Shown here: in pieces, positions 15,087 through 23,536 of the stretch
How positions within the stretch are numbered: the stretch's first letter is position 1
Layout of the letters: each line of letters begins with the position of its first letter
Source: Pseudomonadota bacterium
GTDB lineage: Bacteria > Pseudomonadota > Gammaproteobacteria > Burkholderiales > Rhodocyclaceae
NCBI GenBank assembly: GCA_018241695.1
Contig: JAFEDH010000023.1
Span: forward strand, 1 to 64,000
Direction of reading: 5' to 3'
DNA: 64,000 bases
Notes under the pieces: model-generated
Databases searched by the model: none
Seen by the model: the letters and a program-made list of their open reading frames with translations, nothing else
What the model was told of the DNA's origin: nothing
Made by a program: the position numbers and the translations under genes

Positions 15087-17480
15087 GTGCGTAACAATCC
15101 ATTTACCATCCGAACCCTGAGCGTCCTGGTGGCCTCCACCCTGGCAGGGGGCGTGAACGTCGCCCTGGCAGATGACGCGACGGGCCTTGAAGAGGTCGTC
15201 ATCACGGCCCAGAAACGGTCCGAGAATTTGCAGGATGTGCCTATCTCCATTCAGGCCCTGGATTCCAAGGCTCTTGAGAAGGGTGGCATCGTCAGTCTTT
15301 CCGACATCAAGGGTTCGGTCCCCGGTCTGGTCATCGATACCTATCCGGGCAGCAGCGAAATGCTCTACCCCTCGATCCGCGGCATCGTACCGAACTCGAT
15401 CCAGGTGGGCGTACCGATCCCCATGGCGATCCACCTCGATGGCGTGGCGCTGACCCAGATCGCGGGCCTTAATCTGGCCGGCGCCGATCTGGAGCGGATT
15501 GAAGTGCTGAAGGGTCCCCAAGGCGTACTCTCCGGTCGCAACTCCACCGGTGGCGCAATCAACATTGTGACCGTCAAGCCGGATCTGCATAATTTTGCCT
15601 TTACCCAGCAGGTCACCTTGGCGCAACGAGGCCAGTGGATGTCCAAGACCGTGGTGAATGTCCCCCTGACGGAAGCCCTTGCTGCCAAGGTATCGTATCT
15701 GCATAGCGCACGGGACAACCTGGGCGTTTCCAACTCTGCACCGGGCGGCCCGACCCTGGGGCAGAAATCCACGGATGCCTGGCGTCTGGATGTGCGCTGG
15801 AAGCCTGCCAATACTGTGACGGTCGACTACGGTTACGATCATTCCCAGACGGACTCGATCGATCTGCCCAATCAGTGTCTGGTGCCGTTCGGATCGACGA
15901 CCATGGTGCCGTTCTTGATGGGTGATCCTCGTGTTGCTGCCGCGGTTGCGGGCTGCAGCATGAACAAGCTGAATTCGCTCTACGTACCCTGGGCCATGCC
16001 CAAGAGCCGCAATATTGCCGAAGGTCATAACCTGACGGTGACCTGGGAAGTTGATCCCAAGCTGACCTTCCGCTCCATTACCGGCTACCGCAAGGTGGAC
16101 ACCAGCAACAACGTGTATTACACAGCCGCCGCTGGTCCCTACGCCTTCCGCAGCGACAGCATGCCGGTCACGGTGCTGGGCGGTGTGACTCCCTTCGATG
16201 GCCAGTACCATCCCTGGACCGTGTACAACGAGTCCCTGTCCCAGGAATTCCAGTTGTTGGGTGATGTCAGCGAAAACTTCAAATACACCACGGGTTTCTA
16301 CTGGTCGTCCGAGAAGGGCCATCAGGCTCAGGGCCCGCAACCTTTCTATACGGTGCTCGATTTCGGCCCCGGTGGTTCGGACATCATCAATCTCGACCAG
16401 CGTGGGATGACTGCCCGCAACAGCAGCTGGGCATTGTTTGGCCAGTTCTCCTGGCGTCCCGACATCCTGAACCGCAAGCTGGAAATCGTTCCGGGTATCC
16501 GCTATACGCGCGATCACCGTCAGGCAACCGCGTATAACCAGCGTAACAACATGTTCTTCGTTACGCCCACCCCGACGCTGGGGGTTTACAACTACGTCGG
16601 TGCGTTTGCTGATCCTACCTGGGGCTATAAGAGTGCCAGCGGTGACAACACCTTCTCCAATACCTCGCCCACGATCTCGTTCAATTACCACTGGGACGAC
16701 AGCCTGATGACCTACTTCAAGCTGGCCAAGGGCTATGTGACGGGCGGGTTCGATGATCAGCAGGGTACCGTTGCCGGCTTCTCCAAAGGCTTCAAACCCG
16801 AGACCATCACTTCGTATGAAATCGGTATGAAGGGTGAATTTCTCAATCGCCGTCTGCGTGTGAATGGTGCCGCTTTCTGGAGCCAGTACGAAAACGAGCA
16901 GAAAACCACTGCCGGCCCCAACAACGTCTGGGCAATCGAGAACGTTGGTACCTCGAAATACAGCGGTATCGAAATGGACGTGACCGGACTGGTGACCGAG
17001 CGCTTCAAGGTGTCATTGAGTGCCTCCTGGTTGACGCACAAGTACGCCAAGTGGATCGATACCAATGCGACCAGCCCGACCTATGGCCAGGATATTGCCT
17101 ACAAACGTAAGCTGGTGGTGCCCAATGCGTACACATTGAACCTGGATTACCGCTTCCCTGATTTCGGTTTGCCCGGCAAGCTGGATGGCAATCTGAATTT
17201 TTCCCACAAGGGAGCGATGTCCACACCCATTGATACGAGCATCCCGGGGATGACACAGCACATCACGACACCGGGATACAACGTGGTCAATGGCCGTCTG
17301 GCACTTTCCCAGATTCAAGTCGGACCTGGCAGCAATGGCGACCTGACGGTGGCGTTGTGGGGCAAGAACCTGACCAACAAGAACTACATGAACTTCAACC
17401 TTACCAATACCAATGCGGATATGGTGACCACCTGGAGCGAACCTCGCACCTATGGTCTCGATGTGATCTACCGCTATTGA
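15087..17480 (+). CDS. TonB-dependent outer-membrane receptor (second of three)
   Basis: A 797-residue receptor that starts with GTG after a clear GAAGGAGAA. A signal peptide ends near residue 29 (VNVALA), followed by LEEVVITAQKRSE, the plug motif LKGPQGVLSGRNSTGGAINIV, and a barrel ending YGLDVIYRY. It is the same subfamily as the receptors at 2623 and 38211, so the region has three related uptake gates. It is divergent from the PQQ dehydrogenase operon and upstream of an SDR. A terminator follows, so it is probably transcribed alone. Substrate unknown. Confidence 0.92.
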   Translation: MRNNPFTIRTLSVLVASTLAGGVNVALADDATGLEEVVITAQKRSENLQDVPISIQALDSKALEKGGIVSLSDIKGSVPGLVIDTYPGSSEMLYPSIRGIVPNSIQVGVPIPMAIHLDGVALTQIAGLNLAGADLERIEVLKGPQGVLSGRNSTGGAINIVTVKPDLHNFAFTQQVTLAQRGQWMSKTVVNVPLTEALAAKVSYLHSARDNLGVSNSAPGGPTLGQKSTDAWRLDVRWKPANTVTVDYGYDHSQTDSIDLPNQCLVPFGSTTMVPFLMGDPRVAAAVAGCSMNKLNSLYVPWAMPKSRNIAEGHNLTVTWEVDPKLTFRSITGYRKVDTSNNVYYTAAAGPYAFRSDSMPVTVLGGVTPFDGQYHPWTVYNESLSQEFQLLGDVSENFKYTTGFYWSSEKGHQAQGPQPFYTVLDFGPGGSDIINLDQRGMTARNSSWALFGQFSWRPDILNRKLEIVPGIRYTRDHRQATAYNQRNNMFFVTPTPTLGVYNYVGAFADPTWGYKSASGDNTFSNTSPTISFNYHWDDSLMTYFKLAKGYVTGGFDDQQGTVAGFSKGFKPETITSYEIGMKGEFLNRRLRVNGAAFWSQYENEQKTTAGPNNVWAIENVGTSKYSGIEMDVTGLVTERFKVSLSASWLTHKYAKWIDTNATSPTYGQDIAYKRKLVVPNAYTLNLDYRFPDFGLPGKLDGNLNFSHKGAMSTPIDTSIPGMTQHITTPGYNVVNGRLALSQIQVGPGSNGDLTVALWGKNLTNKNYMNFNLTNTNADMVTTWSEPRTYGLDVIYRY

Positions 17481-17507
17481 TTGCGCCCGCCCCTTACGGG
17501 GTATTTG

Positions 17508-17537
17508 AAAACCCGCCGATTTCCGGCGGGTTTTTTT
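17508..17537 (+). terminator. Rho-independent terminator after the second TonB receptor
   Basis: An 11-bp stem (AAAACCCGCCG / CGGCGGGTTTT), a 5-nt loop and a T run to 17537, 27 bp after the receptor stop. Confidence 0.9.
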
Positions 17538-17673
17538 ATTTCGGTTTCCGGTATTTAATGTATTTGGGTATTGTTTCTCCGGTCCCGGATGGCCAATATG
17601 ACGTGCCGGCGATACCGATGACCCGCCGGATTTCAACAACAAGCGGGTGGCGAATTTTTTGAGGAGAATGTGC

Positions 17674-18447
17674 ATGGATCGAGTCAAAGGCAAGGTCGCC
17701 CTGGTGACGGGTGCGGCAGGTGGTTTGGGGCAGGAAGTGGCTCAGCGACTGGCGTCCGAGGGCGCCCGTGTCGTACTGACCGATCTGGCCCGGGATGCCG
17801 GGGAAAAGACGGCCCGCGCCATCGGTGATGCGGCCCTTTTCGTGGAGCACGATGTGACTTCCGAAGCCTCGTGGCAGTCCGTCATGGCAGCCGCCGAGGC
17901 AAAATTCGGACGCCTGGACGTGCTGGTGAACAATGCCGCCATCTGCCCCCTGGGCACCATCGAGGAGGCGACACTGGAACAGTGGCGCAAGACGCAGCAG
18001 GTCAATGCCGAAGGCTATTTCCTTGGCTGCAAGTACGCCATTGCCTCCATGAAGAAGCATGGTCAGGGCGGTTCCATCGTCAACATGGCCTCCATGGCGG
18101 CTCTGGTCGGCCTGCCGGGCTGGTGCGCTTACACGGGGTCCAAAGGCGCGGTGACGGCCCTGACCCGCAATGTGGCGGTGCATTGCAAGGAACAGAAATA
18201 CCGTATCCGCTGCAACTCCATTCATCCTGACGGGATACTCACGTCGATGATGGTCGATACCCTGAGTGCCGCCGGCCTCAAGGAGAGTGACATCGAGGCG
18301 ATGCGTTATGAAAACGACCCGTCGACACGCATGGCCTACCCTTCCGACATCGCCAACCTGGTGCTGTTTCTGGCTTCAGAGGAATCCCGTTTCATCAATG
18401 GGATCGAGTTGCGCATCGATAATGCACGGATGGTGACGGGGCTTTGA
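17674..18447 (+). CDS. Short-chain dehydrogenase/reductase coupled to a RibB-like gene
   Basis: A 257-residue SDR with TGAAGGLGQE at the cofactor site, NNAAIC, catalytic Ser in NMASMAALVG and YTGSK as the Tyr-Lys pair. GAGGAG lies 8 nt before the ATG at 17674, which rejects earlier in-frame starts. The family includes hydroxysteroid dehydrogenases; the sequence resembles that branch in style, but this is only a similarity of pattern. The stop overlaps the start of the next gene (TGATG), so both proteins are made together and probably act in one step sequence. Confidence 0.88.
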   Translation: MDRVKGKVALVTGAAGGLGQEVAQRLASEGARVVLTDLARDAGEKTARAIGDAALFVEHDVTSEASWQSVMAAAEAKFGRLDVLVNNAAICPLGTIEEATLEQWRKTQQVNAEGYFLGCKYAIASMKKHGQGGSIVNMASMAALVGLPGWCAYTGSKGAVTALTRNVAVHCKEQKYRIRCNSIHPDGILTSMMVDTLSAAGLKESDIEAMRYENDPSTRMAYPSDIANLVLFLASEESRFINGIELRIDNARMVTGL

Positions 18448-19547
18448 TGCAACTCGACAGTGTGGGCGATCTGGTCGAGGCCCTGCGGGCCCGGCGCATG
18501 GTCGTGGTGGTGGACGAAGCCACCGGGAACGGTGCCGGATGCCTGGTCATGGCGGCCGATGCGGTGGATGAGGCTGCGGTGAACTTCATGGTGAAGGAAG
18601 CCCGCGGCCTGGTCTGCGTCGCCATCAGCGAGGAGCGGCGGCGGCGGCTGAATCTGCCCCTGATGGCGAAGGATACCCGGCGCGGCAACCGCTACACTGT
18701 GTCGGTGGAGGCTGCGCAGGGGGTCAGCACGGGGATCTCCGCGGCCGACCGCGCCCTGACGATCGGAGTCCTGGTGGCAGGCGATACACAGCCCGATGAC
18801 CTGGTTCAGCCTGGCCACATTTTCCCTCTCGTAGCCCAGCCCGACGGTGTGCTGCGACGGGGCGGCTTCGAGGAGGCGGGGGTGGATCTGGCCACCCTGG
18901 CCGGACGCGCACCGGCGGCGGCGATGGTTGAAATCCTTGATGATGCGGGGGAGGTCGCCCGTGGTCCTGCGCTGGAGGCATTTGCCCGCCGCCATGGCCT
19001 GCCTTTATGCTCGATCGGGGAACTGATCCATCATCGCATGCTGGTGGAAAAACCCATCCGGCGGGTACGCGAAACGCCGGTGGAAACACCCTATGGACGC
19101 TTTGATCTGATTGCCTACGAAGACGTTCCGGTCGGCGCGGTGCACCTTGCGCTGGTACGAGGCAAACCCAGGGCCGATGTGCCGGTGCATTGCCGGGTAC
19201 AAACCCTCGAAATCCTGCGCGATGTACTCCATTACACGCATCCGTCCGATCCGGGCGCATGGAATGCGGATCGGGCGCTGGCATTTCTGGCGCGGCAGGA
19301 ATGTGCGGTGATGGTGCTGATTTCCGATCCGCAGCCGAGGGATGCGATGCTGGAGGATATCGACGGTCTGGTGCGTTCTCCCCAGACCGGGCCTTCCGTA
19401 GCGGCACAGCGCTCGCTGGGGATCGGTGCCCAGATATTGCGTGATACGGGTGTGGGGAAGATGCTGCACCTGAGCCACCCGGTACCGCAAAAGGCGGTGA
19501 CGGGCTTTGGCCTTGAAGTGGTGCAGTATCTGCCCTATCCGGGCTGA
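18447..19547 (+). CDS. Diverged RibB-like protein (dihydroxybutanone-phosphate synthase fold) without its metal site
   Basis: A 366-residue protein. The N-terminal ~200 residues align without gaps over long stretches with RibB, which makes the 4-carbon precursor of riboflavin: GISAADR, PGHIFPL and DLATLAG are kept. The acidic loop DDEDRENEGD of E. coli RibB reads DEATGNGAGC here, so Glu38 becomes Asn, Glu40 Ala and Asp42 Cys; the second metal ligand, His153 in RGGH, is Phe in RGGF. The C-terminal part matches the GTP-cyclohydrolase-II-like extension in length but has no zinc cysteine cluster. It is translationally coupled to an SDR in a catabolic region. A riboflavin role is therefore doubtful; a new lyase or isomerase, or a binding role, is possible. 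Confidence 0.75.
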   Translation: MQLDSVGDLVEALRARRMVVVVDEATGNGAGCLVMAADAVDEAAVNFMVKEARGLVCVAISEERRRRLNLPLMAKDTRRGNRYTVSVEAAQGVSTGISAADRALTIGVLVAGDTQPDDLVQPGHIFPLVAQPDGVLRRGGFEEAGVDLATLAGRAPAAAMVEILDDAGEVARGPALEAFARRHGLPLCSIGELIHHRMLVEKPIRRVRETPVETPYGRFDLIAYEDVPVGAVHLALVRGKPRADVPVHCRVQTLEILRDVLHYTHPSDPGAWNADRALAFLARQECAVMVLISDPQPRDAMLEDIDGLVRSPQTGPSVAAQRSLGIGAQILRDTGVGKMLHLSHPVPQKAVTGFGLEVVQYLPYPG

Positions 19548-19882
19548 GCGATTTTTGCCGAGATGACGAAGGGCTGGCCATCGGGGCCGGCCAGAACCGC
19601 ACGCCGCTCGTGTGGGCCCGATTCCGCCGGAAGCAGCACACGGGCACCGGTGCCGGTCAGTCGCGTGATTTCGCTGTCCACATCCATGACGGGAAATACC
19701 ACGGCCGGCTGGGTCACGATCCGCTCCTCGTTTGCCACCAGACCAATCGAAAGCGGGGCCGCATCGAGGGCCGCGTAGCGCTCGCCATCGCGGAACTTGA
19801 GCTTCAATCCGAGTTGCCCGACGTAGAAGTCGATGGCCTCACCCAGATCGGTGACGGGGATCAGGATCAGTTTGGCGTTCAT
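19535..19882 (-). CDS. VOC-family (glyoxalase/dioxygenase fold) protein
   Basis: A 115-residue single VOC domain: LIPVTDLGEAIDFYVGQLGLKLKF at the start and a closing GPDGQPFVISAK strand. Members include glyoxalases, fosfomycin resistance enzymes and extradiol dioxygenases; several are also non-enzymatic binders. The gene is convergent with the RibB-like gene and their 3' ends overlap by 13 bp. GGAGAC precedes the ATG. The usual metal-binding His and Glu positions are not all evident, so the reaction cannot be named. Confidence 0.8.
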   Translation of the reverse strand: MNAKLILIPVTDLGEAIDFYVGQLGLKLKFRDGERYAALDAAPLSIGLVANEERIVTQPAVVFPVMDVDSEITRLTGTGARVLLPAESGPHERRAVLAGPDGQPFVISAKIAQPG

Positions 19883-20045
19883 GGCATGGGTCTCCGCATG
19901 TTGGATCGCGAAGCATAACCAATATCATCGATACCGGCATCCACTTGTGAGCCGGTCTTCGCCAGAGAACTCCCGGTAACATGGGCGACAGAATCCGCGG
20001 AGGAGGGCTTCGCAGGGTGCCGGAATCGAAGGGTAGCCGGGCGCG

Positions 20046-21227
20046 ATGAGAAAAAAGATCGGACAGAGTGCGCAAAATCAGTCGCCGGTTGACGCTGCGG
20101 CGATCATGGATGCTCGTTCATTGACGGATCTGGTGGGCTTTGTCTATCAGGGTGTGATCGAGGAGACGCTGTGGGAGACCCTGCTGATCCGGCTGCAGAC
20201 GATCATGAATACCCGCTGGATCAGTGTGATGCTGGATGCCCGTGATACGGACGAGCCGCCCATCATGGTCTCCATCTCTCCCGATGGAGTATCGGTGGCG
20301 CAGGCAAACGAAGTCGGCTATCACTACTTCGCCCGTGACCCTTTTATCGATCTGCCACCGGACACCGTGGTGACCCCGGAGGAGCTGATTGGCGAGGACG
20401 CATGGTTTGGGGGTGCTTTTTTCCGGGAGTTCATCCAGCCTGCCGATGTCCGTTTCATCCTGGGGGCGGATTTTCAGGCTGCGCCGGGCCACCGGGGCCG
20501 GTTTCGCGCCTGCCGCACCCGTCAGGATGGCGCTTTCACAGAGGGGGACCGTGAACTGGTGCGGATGCTGTTGGTGCATTTCGAACATGCCCTTCGTGTC
20601 CATAACCGGCTTGAGGTTCTCGAAACCGAGCGCAAGCTGTATGCAACCACGCTGACCCGGATGCAGGTGGGTACGGTGATCCTCGACGAACAGGGCAATG
20701 TGCAGAGCCTTAACCGTGTGGCCGAGGATCTGCTGGCCGAAGGCGATGGCCTGCGCAATACGGGTGGACGTATCCAGGCGATGGTGCGTAACGAAAATCA
20801 GCAGCTGCAGCAGTTGATTGGCGATGCGCTTGGCGGTACCGCACCGCGCTCCCCGGTGGTGATCGAAGCGCTCTCCGTTTCCCGCTCAGCGGGCAAGCCC
20901 AGGCTTGGCGTGCTAATCCGCACCATAGCGCTTGGCGAGAAACTCAAGGGCCAGAAACGCGCAGCGGTGGTGGTGTTCATCCGCGACCCCGAGCGACGAA
21001 CCGTACCTTCCTACGAGATGTTGCGCCGCGTATTCAGCCTCACCCGCGCCGAAGCTGCTCTGGCGCAACTTCTGGCCGAAGGATTTTCGCTGGACGAAGC
21101 CGCTGTCGATCTCGGCCTGAGCAAAAATACCGTCCGTGCCCAGTTACGTTCCATTTTCGCCAAAACCGGTGTCTCGCGCCAATCTTCCCTGGTGCCCATT
21201 CTCCTCGGGAGCGTGGCATCCCTTTGA
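20046..21227 (+). CDS. LuxR-type helix-turn-helix transcriptional regulator
   Basis: A 393-residue protein. The C-terminal ~60 residues form a LuxR-type DNA-binding domain (LTRAEAALAQLLAEGFSLDE, then LGLSKNTVRAQLRSIFAKTG). A central segment near residues 200-240 (MQVGTVILDEQGNVQSLNRVAEDLL) looks like a PAS-like sensor. The first 190 residues have no recognised domain. There is no phosphoreceiver or clear autoinducer domain. It lies after the catabolic gene group and before a DMT permease; it may control either. The start has only a weak ribosome site, so a somewhat later start is possible. Confidence 0.8.
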   Translation: MRKKIGQSAQNQSPVDAAAIMDARSLTDLVGFVYQGVIEETLWETLLIRLQTIMNTRWISVMLDARDTDEPPIMVSISPDGVSVAQANEVGYHYFARDPFIDLPPDTVVTPEELIGEDAWFGGAFFREFIQPADVRFILGADFQAAPGHRGRFRACRTRQDGAFTEGDRELVRMLLVHFEHALRVHNRLEVLETERKLYATTLTRMQVGTVILDEQGNVQSLNRVAEDLLAEGDGLRNTGGRIQAMVRNENQQLQQLIGDALGGTAPRSPVVIEALSVSRSAGKPRLGVLIRTIALGEKLKGQKRAAVVVFIRDPERRTVPSYEMLRRVFSLTRAEAALAQLLAEGFSLDEAAVDLGLSKNTVRAQLRSIFAKTGVSRQSSLVPILLGSVASL

Positions 21228-21256
21228 TCCCGGGCCGCACCCGGAATGTCGCCGCC

Positions 21257-22147
21257 ATGGCTGCTTTGCATTCTTTCTGGATGATCGGGGCGAGCCTTGC
21301 GTTTGCCTGCATGAGTGTCTGCATCAAGTTTGGCGCGACACGTTTTTCGGCACCGGAAATGGTGTTCTATCGCAGTGCCATCGCGGTGATTCTGGTCTGG
21401 TCCTTCGTCCGCCTGCGTGGTGCTACGCTGGCCACCGAGCATGCAGGCGCCCATCTCTGGCGGGGCATTGTGGGTGTGATCTCGATGCTGATGCTGTTCG
21501 AGGCCATCGCGCGCCTGCCACTCGGTACGGCGATGACGCTGAACTACACCTCGCCTCTTTTTCTGGCCCTGATGCTCGGGCTCTGGGCCAGGGAACCGAT
21601 CCGGCTGTCCTTGTGGTTCACCCTGCTGGCCGGCTTTGCCGGTGTCATGTTGCTGCTGCAGCCCGCCCTGGCGCGGGAACAGTGGCTGGGGGCGCTGCTC
21701 GGGCTGGGCTCCGGCATTGGAGCCGGAGGTGCGTTCTTCAATCTGCACCGCCTGGGGCGTCTGGGCGAACCCGAATATCGTACCGTTTTCTATTTTCTTC
21801 TTTGTGCCTCGCTCACCGGCCTGGGATGGACCCTGCTGGATGGCGGGTTCAGTCCGGTCGATAGGCAGGGGGCGCTGTTATTGCTCGGGATCGGTGGTTT
21901 TGGCGCGGTGGGTCAGGTATGCCTGACCGCAGCCTACCGGCGTGGACGCACACTGGTGACTGCCAATCTCGCATATAGCGCGGTTGTCTTCTCGACACTG
22001 TTCGGGATCTGGTTCTGGAATGAAACCCTGCCGGTCACGGCGTGGTCCGGCATGGCGCTGATCGTCGCCAGCGGTATCGCGGCCAGCGTGCTTTCCCGGA
22101 ACCGGCCTACAATTCAAGATGAAGACACGAGGAACAATGCATCATGA
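21257..22147 (+). CDS. DMT-superfamily (EamA) membrane transporter
   Basis: A 296-residue integral membrane protein with about ten hydrophobic helices in two EamA repeats, such as the segment around FACMSVCIKFGATRFSAPEM and the later VVFSTLFGIWFWNETLPV. The family exports or takes up amino acids, nucleotides and other metabolites. No good ribosome site marks the start: ATG at 21257 is preferred, and a TTG at 21224, overlapping the previous stop, is the alternative. Its end overlaps the next gene by 4 bp (ATGA). Substrate unknown. Confidence 0.82.
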   Translation: MAALHSFWMIGASLAFACMSVCIKFGATRFSAPEMVFYRSAIAVILVWSFVRLRGATLATEHAGAHLWRGIVGVISMLMLFEAIARLPLGTAMTLNYTSPLFLALMLGLWAREPIRLSLWFTLLAGFAGVMLLLQPALAREQWLGALLGLGSGIGAGGAFFNLHRLGRLGEPEYRTVFYFLLCASLTGLGWTLLDGGFSPVDRQGALLLLGIGGFGAVGQVCLTAAYRRGRTLVTANLAYSAVVFSTLFGIWFWNETLPVTAWSGMALIVASGIAASVLSRNRPTIQDEDTRNNAS

Positions 22148-22488
22148 TTACCATTGACCATCAGGACAATCTGGTTTCCGTGACCGTACTGGGCGAGTTC
22201 ACGCTGGGTGATTTCAGGGAATTCGAGGAACTTGCGCGTTACAAGATCCGCTTTCAGGGGCCGGTGAACCTGTTGCTGGATCTGCGCGAGATGGCCAGCT
22301 TTACGGTGGATATGGCCTGGGAGGAAATCCGGTTCTCCCGCGCCCACAGTGGGGATTTCGAACGTATCGGAGTGCTGACCGGGAGCCAGTGGTTGGCATG
22401 GAGCGCCTGGATCAATCAGCTTTTCGTCGATGCCGACGTGGAAGTCTTCGATGACGAGACGGAGGCGCGGAACTGGATCAATGCCTGA
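22144..22488 (+). CDS. STAS/SpoIIAA-like small protein
   Basis: A 114-residue protein of the SpoIIAA-like (STAS/SEC14-type) family: MITIDHQDNLVSVTVLGEF, then LLLDLREMASFTVDMAWEE, and a C-terminal DDETEARNWI helix. The fold often binds lipids or partner proteins; function in proteobacteria is mostly unknown. It starts within the stop of the DMT permease, so it is co-translated. It ends convergently with queG, overlapping its 3' end by about 11 bp. Confidence 0.78.
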   Translation: MITIDHQDNLVSVTVLGEFTLGDFREFEELARYKIRFQGPVNLLLDLREMASFTVDMAWEEIRFSRAHSGDFERIGVLTGSQWLAWSAWINQLFVDADVEVFDDETEARNWINA

Positions 22489-23536
22489 TCGCGGCGCGAT
22501 GTCGCGCCAGCGCCCAGGCCACGTGCTCCTGCACCAGCGTTGAAGGGTGGCTGGTGCGGGACTCCAGGGCCGAGAGTACTTCGGGTGAGGCGGGTGCATT
22601 GCCGAGTCCCACTGCCAGATTGCGCAGCCAGCGTTCGTAACCGATGCGGCGGATGGGTGAGCCGGCCATGCGCTGTTCGAATTCCGTTTCACTCCACCGG
22701 AACAGTTCCACCAGCCGGACGGCATCCAGTCCGTGGCGCACGACGAAATCGGGCTCCGGGCTTGGGTGCGCGAAACGGTTCCATGGACAGCACAGCTGGC
22801 AGTCGTCGCAACCATAAACCCGGTTGCCGATCAGTGGCCGCAGCTCCTCGGGAATCGACCCCTTGAGTTCGATCGTCAGGTAGGAAATGCAGCGTCGCGC
22901 ATCCACCCGATAGGGCGCGACGATGGCCGCGGTGGGGCAGGCATCGATACAGGCCCGGCAGGTCCCGCAATGATCGGATTCGGGCTCGTCGGGTGGCAGC
23001 GCCAGATCGGTATAGATTTCACCGAGAAAGAAGTGGGAACCCGCCTGACGTGAGAGCAGCAGGGTGTGCTTGCCACGCCAGCCCAGGCCCGATCGAGTCG
23101 CCAGTTCCACCTCCTGAACCGGTGCCGAATCGGTGAACACCCGGTAGCCGAAAGGGCCGGTTTCCTTGCTGATCCGGTCCGCCAGCTTTTGCAGGCGTTG
23201 ACGCAGGACCTTGTGATAGTCGCGGCCCAGGGCATAGCGGGAGAGGTAGGCGCGGGAACCATCGGCGAGATTGGCTGCGGCATCCGCTGCTTCAGGCAGG
23301 TAGTTCATGCGGGTGCTGATGACCGAAACCGTACCGGGAACCAGTTCGGCGGGACGCCAGCGCTTGCTGCCGTGGGCCGCCATATAATCCATCTCGCCGT
23401 GGAATCCGGCGGCAAGCCAGGCTGCGAAGCCCGGTTCGGCGCCTCCCAGGTCGATTCCCGCGAATGCCACCCCGTCAAGGCCGAGGGCCTTGCCCCAATC
23501 CCTGATCTTCGCCTTCAGATCTTCCGCCTCATGCAT
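22478..23536 (-). CDS. queG: Epoxyqueuosine reductase
   Basis: A 352-residue enzyme that carries out the last step of queuosine synthesis, reducing epoxyqueuosine in tRNA, with cobalamin and two [4Fe-4S] clusters. It has the cluster motifs CGTCRACIDACP and CDDCQLCCPWN, and a C-terminal HEAT-like tail (WLRNLAVGLGNAP). The ATG at 23536 gives the usual N-terminus; an upstream extension would run through tsaE. Its start codon lies back to back with the tsaE start in the palindrome ATGCAT. Confidence 0.93.
   Translation of the reverse strand: MHEAEDLKAKIRDWGKALGLDGVAFAGIDLGGAEPGFAAWLAAGFHGEMDYMAAHGSKRWRPAELVPGTVSVISTRMNYLPEAADAAANLADGSRAYLSRYALGRDYHKVLRQRLQKLADRISKETGPFGYRVFTDSAPVQEVELATRSGLGWRGKHTLLLSRQAGSHFFLGEIYTDLALPPDEPESDHCGTCRACIDACPTAAIVAPYRVDARRCISYLTIELKGSIPEELRPLIGNRVYGCDDCQLCCPWNRFAHPSPEPDFVVRHGLDAVRLVELFRWSETEFEQRMAGSPIRRIGYERWLRNLAVGLGNAPASPEVLSALESRTSHPSTLVQEHVAWALARHRAAIRH

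Noticed and set aside
15021..16691. A 556-codon minus-strand frame opposite the second TonB receptor
   Set aside because: Shadow of the receptor coding sequence, no motif and no plausible start.
18447..19547. Calling this gene a normal ribBA riboflavin gene
   Set aside because: The metal ligands and the acidic loop are replaced, and there is no zinc site in the C-terminal part, so a riboflavin function cannot be supported.
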